From contig JJOH01000003.1 in assembly GCA_000696115.1 (NCBI GenBank), forward strand, positions 372,001 to 436,000: 64,000 nucleotides of DNA. Direction: 5' to 3'. The translations under genes and the position numbers were made by a program. This DNA is from Streptomyces olindensis (GTDB taxonomy: Bacteria > Actinomycetota > Actinomycetes > Streptomycetales > Streptomycetaceae). Positions 25,344 to 33,939 of this stretch are shown here, piece after piece. Positions within the stretch are counted from its first letter, which is position 1; the number at the start of each line of letters is the position of its first letter. The notes below the pieces were generated by a model. That model was not told the origin of the DNA. It saw only the letters and a list, made by a program, of their open reading frames with translations, and made no database searches.

Positions 25344-28070
25344 GTGTCGAATTTCCTCCTCGTCCGGTCCTCGGACCATCTGCTTCTCGGGGTTTCGTGG
25401 TCCGGTCTGACCGTGGCCGAAACCAGCCCCGACGGGATGCCGATCCTCGAGGCCACCGCCGACGACGCCCGGCTCGTGGTCTCCTTCCCTCCCCAGCACG
25501 TGGCCGAGGAGACCTCCCTGCCAGGGCAGCCGCAGCCGGCCCCGAAGACCCTGCCGGCGGCCTCGGGCACCCTCGTACCGGTCTGGAGCGGCATGCTGTC
25601 CGGGCCGAGCCGGATCTCCTTCGCCCTGCCGCGCGGCACGACCCTCGTCCCCACCGTGGACGGCATACTCCGGGCCATGGGCCGGGGCCGGCCGATCGCC
25701 CCGGACACCGCCGTCGAACTGCCCTGGCGGATGGTCTTCGCCGTGCAGGACCGCCAGGGCGGCCAGGACATCGCCTCCGACCACCCCGTGCTCCCCCTGA
25801 CGGTCGCCGGGGTCTCGGGCCTGTGGCGCGCCCGTCTCCGCTCCTTGCGGCAGGAGCCGGGAACCCCGGCCCAGGACGCCTCCCTCGCGCTGCACGCCGT
25901 CGACCCGGCGACCGCGAAGTCCCCGGATCCCGGGTTCTCCGTCCCGCTGGGCCAGGTGGGCCGGGACCGGCTCGCCGGCAAGGCCACGGCGGCGCAGCCC
26001 GCACACGCCACGCGGCTGGAGTTGAGCGCTCTGGGCGGCACCCTGACGGCCGCCGGCCTGTGGGACACCTTCCAGTGGGAGCACGACGCGGTGCTCGGCC
26101 GGGACGTCCGGGTCCGGACGGAGACTTCCGGCGTGCTGTACCCGCTCGGCCACCGGGCCCGGTACGTGGAGTTCAGCGAACGCGTCTTCGACCCGACGGC
26201 CGGACATGCCGCCGTACTGCGCAGCGTGTTCGTCCTCACCGTCACCGAACCCGTCCGGCGTCCGCCGCCGGACGGACCGGTGGCCCGCGCCTTCCCGTTC
26301 GGGGACGTCGAGATCACCACCCCCGCCTACGGGGGTCTCGCCGGTGCCAAGTGGCAGAGCTTCGAGGACCCGGTCACCGAACAGACGCACCTCGGGGTCT
26401 ACTTCCAGCCGACGTTCGCCGACGGCGGCCGGACGGTCGAATTCCCCGTGCGCTGTACGGCGCCCAGGGGCGACGTCCGATTCGCCATGCCGCTGCTCTT
26501 CGTCGCCGACATCACCAAACCCGGCTTCGCCTCCCTCACCAACCCCGACCTGGCCCAGCACCTCGCGAACGTCCTGCCCCCGCGGTTCGTCCCCCTCCCC
26601 GGCATCCCCATCGACCTGGTCCGGTCGGCCGAGCCCCGCGACGGCGACGTCCACGAGGTCCACGGCATGACCGTCGGGGGCACCCTGCACGCCACCGGAT
26701 ACCGTCCGGTGCTCACCGGCCTCGAAGTACGTCTGCCCGCACTGCGGACGCTGCTAGGCGAAGACGAACCGTACGGGGTCGAGTTCACGTCCCAGTACCT
26801 GAGCCGGGGCGCCTCGCACGACCTGGTGCTGAAGCTGGACCCTCCGGTCGACTTCGACTTCGTCGGCCGGAGCGACCGGTCGGGCGGTCTGGTGGCCCCG
26901 AGCTTCACAACGGACACGGTGTCCCGGGACCTCGGCCCGGTGAACTCCGCGGCGCGGCCCGCCCCGGGCACGGACGAGATCGACCCGGCGCGGCTCTTCG
27001 CTCCGGAGGCCACCCTGCTGGGCTTCGCGCTGATGGACCTCGTCACCGATCTCAAGAAGCCGCCGACCGTCACCTCTGTGCTCACGCCGGGCCGCGCACC
27101 GGCTGCGAGGATGGCGTGGAACGACGTACGGCTCAAGGCGAACGGCCCGTTCCAGCCGACCGGCGAGAGCAGGCTCGACCTGACCGTGACGGCGTCGGCC
27201 GACGGCACCGACACCCACTGCAAGGTCACCGAGTTCGCCCTCGTGCTGCCGACACCGTCCGCTCCGCTGCTCAAGGTGCAGTTCGCCGCCATGACCTTCA
27301 CTCAGAAGAGCGGCGGACCGCCCTCGATCGCCCTGGAGGACGTCGAGGTGGAGTTCCTCGGCGCGCTGCAACTCCTCCAGGAGCTGGGAGAGGCCGTCGA
27401 CCTGGCCGACCTCGCGCCGCAGGTCGACGTGAACCCTGACGAACTCGTGGCGAGCTACTCGCTGCCGCTGCCTTCGGTCACCGCCGGCGCGTTCCTCATG
27501 ACCGACCTGGAGGTGAGCACCGAGATCACCGTCCCGTTCGACGGGGAGCCGGTGTCCGTCACCTTCGGCTTCGCCAGCCGGGACAACCCGTTCACGCTGA
27601 CCGTGCTGATGTTCGGCGGCGGCGGATACCTGGAGGTGGAACTCGACTACCGCGGACTGCAGCGCCTGGAGGCCGCGCTGGAGTTCGGCGCGATGCTCGC
27701 CGTCGACTTCGTGGTGGCCCGCGGAGAGGTCCACGCCTTCGGCGGGATCCGGTTCGAGCTGGCCGACGGCGAGGTCTCCCTCACCGGCTACCTGCGGATC
27801 GGCGGGTGCGTCGAAGTCCTGGGCCTGGTCTCGGTGTCGGTTGAGCTGTGCCTTTCGCTGGCCTACCAGTCGGCGACCAAAGCCCTGGTGGGCCGGGCCA
27901 CCCTGGTCGTCGAGGTCGACCTCACCCTGTGCTCGGCCAGCGTGGAACTCGACAGCGGTACCTGGGTACTGGCGGGCGGCGGCGCCGACCGCAGGCTGCT
28001 CGCCGTGCGCGAGACCGACGAAGGGCTGGCGCGCTGGCGGGCCTACCAGGCGGCCTTCGCACCGCTGTGA
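25344..28070 (+). CDS. Large beta-rich protein of unknown function, first gene of the giant-protein operon
   Basis: I do not recognise this 908-aa protein. It has no signal peptide, no transmembrane helix and few Cys. The sequence is beta-strand-rich throughout. The last about 180 residues alternate hydrophobic and polar residues in strand after strand (GYLEVELDYRGLQRLEAALE, ARGEVHAFGGIRFELADGEV, SLTGYLRIGG), resembling a beta-barrel or stacked sheet. The start is taken as the GTG at 25344 (VSNFLLVRSSDHLLLGVSW); the frame is open 260 bases upstream, but that part looks non-coding. The Shine-Dalgarno sequence is weak. A WD40-like gene follows after 27 bases and another giant gene two bases after that, so all three are probably made together. 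Confidence 0.8.
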   Translation: MSNFLLVRSSDHLLLGVSWSGLTVAETSPDGMPILEATADDARLVVSFPPQHVAEETSLPGQPQPAPKTLPAASGTLVPVWSGMLSGPSRISFALPRGTTLVPTVDGILRAMGRGRPIAPDTAVELPWRMVFAVQDRQGGQDIASDHPVLPLTVAGVSGLWRARLRSLRQEPGTPAQDASLALHAVDPATAKSPDPGFSVPLGQVGRDRLAGKATAAQPAHATRLELSALGGTLTAAGLWDTFQWEHDAVLGRDVRVRTETSGVLYPLGHRARYVEFSERVFDPTAGHAAVLRSVFVLTVTEPVRRPPPDGPVARAFPFGDVEITTPAYGGLAGAKWQSFEDPVTEQTHLGVYFQPTFADGGRTVEFPVRCTAPRGDVRFAMPLLFVADITKPGFASLTNPDLAQHLANVLPPRFVPLPGIPIDLVRSAEPRDGDVHEVHGMTVGGTLHATGYRPVLTGLEVRLPALRTLLGEDEPYGVEFTSQYLSRGASHDLVLKLDPPVDFDFVGRSDRSGGLVAPSFTTDTVSRDLGPVNSAARPAPGTDEIDPARLFAPEATLLGFALMDLVTDLKKPPTVTSVLTPGRAPAARMAWNDVRLKANGPFQPTGESRLDLTVTASADGTDTHCKVTEFALVLPTPSAPLLKVQFAAMTFTQKSGGPPSIALEDVEVEFLGALQLLQELGEAVDLADLAPQVDVNPDELVASYSLPLPSVTAGAFLMTDLEVSTEITVPFDGEPVSVTFGFASRDNPFTLTVLMFGGGGYLEVELDYRGLQRLEAALEFGAMLAVDFVVARGEVHAFGGIRFELADGEVSLTGYLRIGGCVEVLGLVSVSVELCLSLAYQSATKALVGRATLVVEVDLTLCSASVELDSGTWVLAGGGADRRLLAVRETDEGLARWRAYQAAFAPL

Positions 28071-28097
28071 CCGGAACGCCGCGACAGGAGTGCAGTC

Positions 28098-30263
28098 ATG
28101 AGTGAGATCGGTGAGCTGCTGGCGAACGCGAAGCTGGACTTCGCTCCGTCCGAGATCGCCTGGGGCGACGACGGGCTGCGCCTGGTCGCGTTCGGGCTTC
28201 ACCGCACGCACGCCCCCTTCAAGACCCAGAAACTGTCCGTCCTGAACACCGATTCGGGCGAGATCCGCTGGTCGGCGGAGGCCCTGGACACCACGTCCGT
28301 CGTGATCAGCTCGGACGGGCAGTTCGTGGCCGGGGCCGGCGGGGACGGGGCGGTGGTGCCCATCGAGGAGTTCGTCCCCTTCCTCGACTGCAACGAAGTC
28401 CCCCGCGACGAGCTGGAGGAATGCGAGCGGTTCAACCAGGAGGAAGCCGGCGTCCACATCGTCGGCTGGACCCCGCCGCCCCGCCGGATCTGGGTACGGG
28501 CGATGGATTCCGCCATCGTGCGGTGGCGCCTGGACGACCCGGACGGGGACGTACGGCACCTCGTCCACAGCCCCGACGGCAGACTGCTGGCGGGCTCGGG
28601 CAAGGCCCTCCGCATACTCGACGCGGTCGACGGCAGCCTCAAGAGCGGGTTCCCGGCCGTCGTCCCGCAGCTGCCCCCCGTGTACACCCGCGACTCCCAG
28701 CGGCTGGCGGTGGCCGACGCGACCCGCGTGGTGCTCGTCGACGTGACCGCAGGGGCCATCCGCTGGATGACCGGGATGCCCGCCGCCATCACGGCGTTCG
28801 CCTTCACCGCCGACGAGACGGCGCTGGTCGTCACGACCGAACGCGAGGCGTTCACCCTCAGGGCCGCGGACGGGGACATCCGCGAAACGGTCGCCCTCGA
28901 GGACCCGCTGCCGGGCACGGTGGTGACGGCCCTCAGCAGCGGCGGCCGGCGGCTGCTCCGAGTCGGTTCCCAGACCATGGTCCTGTGGGACCTGTCCGAC
29001 GGCGGGCGGCGCTTCTCGGTCCCGGTCAGTGGCGCGGCCCGGGTCAGGTTCAATCCGGTCCTCCCGGAGATCGCGATCGCCTCGGCCGGCGGTGTGAAGG
29101 TGGTGAACTCTCTGCTCGGCACCACCGTGTGGGAGACGGCGACGGACCCGCTGACCGGCCTCGCGTTCTCCCGCGACGGACAACGGCTCGCGCTCGGCGG
29201 GCAGGGCCGCCAGGGCTCAGGCTTCCTCCGCATCCACAGCATGGCCCCGACGAGCGTGTCGAGCCTGACCTTCGAGGGCCCCGTGAAGAAGATCGCCCTC
29301 ACTTCGGCTGCCGCGCCGCTGGCCGTCGCGGCCGGCCACGAACCGGAAGCCAAGGCCTCGTTGTTCCGCGCCGACACAGGCGAGCCGGTCCTGGAGAAGA
29401 AACTGCCCGGGGAGATCAACACCTTGGAGTTCAGTCCGGACGGCCACCACTTCGCCACCGGCAACACGGACGGCGGCGTCCGGCTGTTCCGCACCGACAC
29501 GGGTGAGCGGCGGTGGATCGTCGCCCACACCGCGCCCGTGGAAGCCGTCGCCTTCCTCCCCTCCTCCGGCGGGAACGACGACCTGGTCACGGCCTGCCGT
29601 GACAAAACGACACGCAGGCTCGCCCGCGAAGAAGGGGACGAGGTCTGGAGGTTCCATCACCCGCAGCCGGTGACCCGGGTCGCCACCAGTGCCGACGGCC
29701 GGTTCGTCGCAACCGCCTGCGCGGATCGCTCGACCCGCATCCTGGCACCGGACACGGGCGCCGAGCTCGCCGTCTTCTCCCACGACGGCAAGCTCAGGGC
29801 GATCGCCTTCAACCCACAGGGCTCGGTCCTGGCCACCGGCGGGGACGACGGCGCGGTGCTGATCATCTCCACCGCCACCCGCAAGGAGATCGGGCGCTCC
29901 CAGCACACCAGAGATGTCACCGCCGTCGCCTTCAGCGGGGACGGCAAGCTCCTGGCGACCGCCGGCAAGGACGAGGCCGTCCATCTGTGGGACGTCGCGG
30001 CCGCCCCGCCGAAGAAGGTCCGGACCCTGACCTTCCCGCAGACGGTCACCCGGCTCCGCTTCCACCCGAGCGACCCGCAGCTGGCGCTCGTCAACGACGA
30101 GCCCGGACCGACGGTGGTCATCGTCGACCCGACCACCGACACCGAACTCGCCCGGCTCGCCCACCCGGCCACCGTCAACGACCTGGCCTTCAGCCCCGAC
30201 GGGAAGCTGCTGGCCACGGCCTGCGCGGACGGTCTGGCCCGCATCTACCCGGGACGGCGGTAG
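28098..30263 (+). CDS. WD40-like double beta-propeller protein
   Basis: The 721-aa protein consists almost wholly of about 15-16 WD40-type units of 35-45 residues. Clear ones are INTLEFSPDGHHFATGNTDG (about 435), VTAVAFSGDGKLLATAGKDE with HLWDVA (about 610) and the last, VNDLAFSPDGKLLATACADG. The N-terminal units are more degenerate. This number fits two seven- or eight-bladed propellers, which act as protein-binding platforms. There is no enzymatic, kinase or NACHT domain, and no export signal. The ATG at 28098 follows AGGAG. The stop lies two bases before the start of the next giant gene, which suggests coupled translation, so it probably assembles with its two neighbours. Confidence 0.9.
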   Translation: MSEIGELLANAKLDFAPSEIAWGDDGLRLVAFGLHRTHAPFKTQKLSVLNTDSGEIRWSAEALDTTSVVISSDGQFVAGAGGDGAVVPIEEFVPFLDCNEVPRDELEECERFNQEEAGVHIVGWTPPPRRIWVRAMDSAIVRWRLDDPDGDVRHLVHSPDGRLLAGSGKALRILDAVDGSLKSGFPAVVPQLPPVYTRDSQRLAVADATRVVLVDVTAGAIRWMTGMPAAITAFAFTADETALVVTTEREAFTLRAADGDIRETVALEDPLPGTVVTALSSGGRRLLRVGSQTMVLWDLSDGGRRFSVPVSGAARVRFNPVLPEIAIASAGGVKVVNSLLGTTVWETATDPLTGLAFSRDGQRLALGGQGRQGSGFLRIHSMAPTSVSSLTFEGPVKKIALTSAAAPLAVAAGHEPEAKASLFRADTGEPVLEKKLPGEINTLEFSPDGHHFATGNTDGGVRLFRTDTGERRWIVAHTAPVEAVAFLPSSGGNDDLVTACRDKTTRRLAREEGDEVWRFHHPQPVTRVATSADGRFVATACADRSTRILAPDTGAELAVFSHDGKLRAIAFNPQGSVLATGGDDGAVLIISTATRKEIGRSQHTRDVTAVAFSGDGKLLATAGKDEAVHLWDVAAAPPKKVRTLTFPQTVTRLRFHPSDPQLALVNDEPGPTVVIVDPTTDTELARLAHPATVNDLAFSPDGKLLATACADGLARIYPGRR

Positions 30264-30265
30264 CG

Positions 30266-33200
30266 ATGAGCACATTCGTCTGGGCGGCGGTGCCCGCCGG
30301 GCTGACCGGGGGTCCGGAGCCGGCCGCCCGGATCCGTGTCCTCGTCGTGCCCCGTCTGTCGGAGGGCTCCCTCGGCGACTTCGGCCTCCAGGACTGGCCC
30401 GCCCTGCTCGCCGACGCCACCTTCGACCTGGAGGTCCGGAGCGAGGAGGGCGTCCACGAGGCCGACCACGACGTGCGGTACGACCCGGTCGCCGACAGCG
30501 ACGCCTGGCACGCCTTCTTCGACGGCGACGCCGCGAGGATCGACGAGTGGACGCCGACGCAGCAGCCCGCTCCGCACGTCGGTACGACGTATACCGACGC
30601 CCGTGCCGTCGTGATGTCGTACCGGGAGTGCACGAGCATCCTCACCCGCGAGCCGGTCGACGGCGCAGATGCCGTACGCCGGCGGATCGAGCGGTGGAAC
30701 ACCCCCCTGGCCCCGACCTCGGAGTCCGAGCCGCCGCTGCCGCCGCTGCCGCCCGCCCTCGACTTCCACCGGACCGTGGCCACCCTGCGCGAACACCCCG
30801 CGGTCCTCGAAGCCCTCGGGCTCGTGTTCGAGCTGCGCGCCGACCGGGCCGACCTGGCCATCGGCACCGGCCCGCGATTCCTGCGGATCCGCGGCAGGGA
30901 CCTGCCGATCGACATCAGCTCGCCCTGGACCAAGTACGACCTCACCGGTACGGGCTTCTGGCCGGCGCCGGCCAACAGCTCCAGCGGCATCCGCAACGGT
31001 CTCCTCGACCTGGCCGGCGTCGGCCTCCTCGACTGGGCGGAAGGCACCACCCCACCCTGGGCCCTCAGTCTGATCGACGTCGACGGAGCGGTGCGCGCCC
31101 TGCGCACCGAGGCCAGGGCCCTGGACGCCGACAGCGGACGCCGGCCCACGCTGCCGGACCTGCGCACGGCCGGGCTCATGCTCATCCGTCCGGACCGCCA
31201 GTCGGACTTCACCGCCCGCGCCGCGGTCGCCGCGGGCCGGCTCGGGGCCGGCCTGCACGGCGCCGAACTCACCGCCGAGGACCTGGTACTCGGCTACCGG
31301 GTCGACATCCGGACCGGCGACGACGAGCAGTGGCACCCGCTGTGCCTGCGCCGGGCGTCCTACACCGTCGAGGGCGCCGACGGCCGGCTGATCACGCTGG
31401 GCGACCCCGCTCTGCCCGAGGAGGGGCACATCAAGCCCTACGCGGCGGTGCAGACTCCCGACGGGCGGCTGCACGCGGACGAGGTCGTCGTCCGCTGGGA
31501 CGGCTGGAGCCTGGCGGTGCCCTTCGTGAACCTGCTGGGCCCCTCGCCCCAGCCGGAGCCCGACCCGGCGACCACGCCACCGTACGTCTTCCGATGGGAC
31601 TTCAGCCCCGTCGACGGCACCCTGCCCCGCCTGCGGTTCGTCGTCCGGTACGCGATGCGGGTCCGCGTCGCCGACGTCACCGGCGGCGGCCCGGGCCTCG
31701 ATGAACCGACGGGTCCCACGGCCGCCACCGACACGGTCAAGTACGCCCGCAGCGACCCCATCAGGCCGCCCTGGCTGAGCCATGACGGCACGTTCGGGGC
31801 CGGTGCGGCCCTGGACCGGTTGGTGGTGCGCAGCGACCTCGGCATGAACGCCGCCCAGTTCAGCGCGGCCCACCCCCAGTACCCGCCGGTCGAGCGGCGC
31901 ACCCTGCGCCGGCCGACCGTCAGCTTCGCCATCGCGGAGCAGCACGGGGTGTTCGACCCCCGACAGGGGAACCCGGACGACGTCGGCCCCGCGTTTACCG
32001 AGCGCACCTGGAAACTGGCGCTGCGCGCGCTGCGCGCCGATGCCGCCGACGACCCGGACGGCGCCCTTCCGGACCCGGCGACCAGCGGCGTCAACGCCTA
32101 TGTCGCCGCCGCGCCGGGCGGGCTGAACGAGCCGGTCACCGACCGGTCCGCCTGGGACGACTGGCCCTCGGCGGACCCCAAGCGGATCACCCTCTCCGAG
32201 CAGCCGGCCCCCACGCCTCCCATCGCCCTCAGCTGGGTGAACGGCGACCTGGACCTGAAGCTCGCCAAGGCCGAGGAAGCGGTCCTCGAACTCTCCTCCA
32301 CCGTCACCGACGGGCTCCTCGACCACTTCTCCGTGAAGCAGTGGCTGGACCGGCCCGTCAGCGCTTCCGACGTGCCCCTGCCGGCGAGCGAGTGGGAGGT
32401 CACCGTCCTCAACGGCCGGCATCCGGTCCTCTGTCCCGTACGACGGATCCACCTGGTGCATGCCGTCCGACGGCCGCTGACGGAGCCCCGCTGGCAGAGC
32501 CGACCGCCGGTCACACGCGGTGAGGGGGAGACGTTCGCCGTGCTGCGGCCCGTCTTCCCGCCCAGCGGCCTGAACACCGACAGCACCGGACGGCTGGAGA
32601 TCTCCGCGGCCTGGCGGGAGTGGACGAACGACGGCGACCGGGACGACGGCGTCGCGCACGTGTACGGGCAGACCGTCGCGCGTGGTGACCCGCCGGCGCC
32701 GGTGATCCGCCACGGGTTCGGCGACACCAAGCACCGCAAGGTCACCTACACGCTCAAGGCGATCAGCCGCTTCCGTGCGTACTTCGACGAGGACGACCCG
32801 GACGACGCCTTCCAGCTGAGCCGCCCCCAGGACACCGTCACCATCCCCTCCAGCGCCCGCCCGCCGGACCTGATGCTGCTGTCGGCCACACCTTCCTTCC
32901 GCTGGGAGACCCAGGCGGCCGCTTCACGGATCGAGCGCGTCCGCGCGTCCCGACGGCTGCGCGTGGAGCTCGCCGGCCCGTGGTACGCGACCGGGGAAGG
33001 GGAACGGGTCGCCGTCCTGTGCGCCGCGCCCGGCGCGACCCCCGGGGTCCCGGTGACCAGGGTCGGCCGGGATCCGCTGTTCGCGTCCGAGCCACTCCCG
33101 CCACTGGCCGGGAAGGAATGGTTCACGGGATTCAGCGAACCCCCCGACACCTCCGCCGACCTGGGCGCGTCGGTGCTGCTGGTCCCTTACGCCGTCACCC

Positions 33201-33760
33201 GCGACGGTGACCGCTGGTACGCGGACATCGAGATCACCCCGCCCGCGGCGGCCGCCTCGTACGCGCCGTTCGTCCGGCTGGCCCTGGCCCGTTTCCAGCG
33301 CGACAGTGTGCCCCGGATGTCGCTGTCCCCGGTGGCGGTGGCGGACCCCGTGCGGCTGCTGCCCGACCGCCGGCTGGTCGTCGAGCGGATCGGCCCCGAC
33401 CTGCGCGTCTCCCTGCTGGGGACGGGTCCCCGGCCGCCCAACCAACTGGAGGCCGTCCTGGAGGAGGCGCACGGCCCGGCCGGCACCGTCCCGGGCGCCA
33501 CGGACCTCGTCGACCTCGGCTCGCCGGCCACGGCCGCCGTGCCGACCTGGCGTCCGCTGTCCGTCAGGGCGACGAGCGACAGCCCCGAGACCCCCTCGGT
33601 CCTGCGCATGCCGTCCGGCACCGCACCACTGCGGCTCCGGGTCCGCGAGAGGGAACGGATCCCCGCCCTGCCGCCCTCCTCTTCCGAGCCCGCCGAACTC
33701 CAGGACCGGACCCTCTTCGTCGACGTCGTGCCCCTCCCCGCGGGCTGGAGGCCGGGCTGA
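30266..33760 (+). CDS. Giant protein of unknown function, third gene of the operon
   Basis: This 1164-aa protein is not recognisable as a named family. It opens MSTFVWAAVPAGLTGG and then RIRVLVVPRLSEGSLGDFGL, an amino-terminal pattern I recall from other very large uncharacterised bacterial proteins. The body is strand-rich with many Trp and Pro, for example WRPLSVRATSDSPETPSVLR and FRAYFDEDDPDDAFQLSRPQ. It has no signal peptide, membrane segment, coiled coil or obvious catalytic motif. A Pro-rich stretch at about 145-165 (SEPPLPPLPPALDF) may be a linker. The ATG at 30266 is two bases after the WD40 stop. The nearest downstream gene is convergent, so the operon ends here. Confidence 0.8.
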   Translation: MSTFVWAAVPAGLTGGPEPAARIRVLVVPRLSEGSLGDFGLQDWPALLADATFDLEVRSEEGVHEADHDVRYDPVADSDAWHAFFDGDAARIDEWTPTQQPAPHVGTTYTDARAVVMSYRECTSILTREPVDGADAVRRRIERWNTPLAPTSESEPPLPPLPPALDFHRTVATLREHPAVLEALGLVFELRADRADLAIGTGPRFLRIRGRDLPIDISSPWTKYDLTGTGFWPAPANSSSGIRNGLLDLAGVGLLDWAEGTTPPWALSLIDVDGAVRALRTEARALDADSGRRPTLPDLRTAGLMLIRPDRQSDFTARAAVAAGRLGAGLHGAELTAEDLVLGYRVDIRTGDDEQWHPLCLRRASYTVEGADGRLITLGDPALPEEGHIKPYAAVQTPDGRLHADEVVVRWDGWSLAVPFVNLLGPSPQPEPDPATTPPYVFRWDFSPVDGTLPRLRFVVRYAMRVRVADVTGGGPGLDEPTGPTAATDTVKYARSDPIRPPWLSHDGTFGAGAALDRLVVRSDLGMNAAQFSAAHPQYPPVERRTLRRPTVSFAIAEQHGVFDPRQGNPDDVGPAFTERTWKLALRALRADAADDPDGALPDPATSGVNAYVAAAPGGLNEPVTDRSAWDDWPSADPKRITLSEQPAPTPPIALSWVNGDLDLKLAKAEEAVLELSSTVTDGLLDHFSVKQWLDRPVSASDVPLPASEWEVTVLNGRHPVLCPVRRIHLVHAVRRPLTEPRWQSRPPVTRGEGETFAVLRPVFPPSGLNTDSTGRLEISAAWREWTNDGDRDDGVAHVYGQTVARGDPPAPVIRHGFGDTKHRKVTYTLKAISRFRAYFDEDDPDDAFQLSRPQDTVTIPSSARPPDLMLLSATPSFRWETQAAASRIERVRASRRLRVELAGPWYATGEGERVAVLCAAPGATPGVPVTRVGRDPLFASEPLPPLAGKEWFTGFSEPPDTSADLGASVLLVPYAVTRDGDRWYADIEITPPAAAASYAPFVRLALARFQRDSVPRMSLSPVAVADPVRLLPDRRLVVERIGPDLRVSLLGTGPRPPNQLEAVLEEAHGPAGTVPGATDLVDLGSPATAAVPTWRPLSVRATSDSPETPSVLRMPSGTAPLRLRVRERERIPALPPSSSEPAELQDRTLFVDVVPLPAGWRPG

Positions 33761-33939
33761 CCCCGGTCCCCGGACAGCGGGCCGCCTGGTGACGGACCGC
33801 AGGTGGTCCCGCGGAGCGGCGGCTCAAGCCGGGCCCACCGCCCATGCGTCAGATCCCCTGTCGGCCGCAGCAGACGCGTCAAGGTGGGAGACAAGGTCCG
33901 ATGTCACTGGCCGCGCCCGGGCCAGGACCCGTCGGCCGG

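Noticed and set aside
30245..32734. An 829-aa open frame opposite the 1164-aa gene
   Set aside because: Same pattern of antisense composition. The plus-strand gene has a ribosome site, operon spacing and normal composition.
33761..33939. Searching for a promoter or small RNA between the giant operon and the LuxR gene
   Set aside because: The genes are convergent and I see no strong hairpin or -10/-35 pair in the 179 bases.
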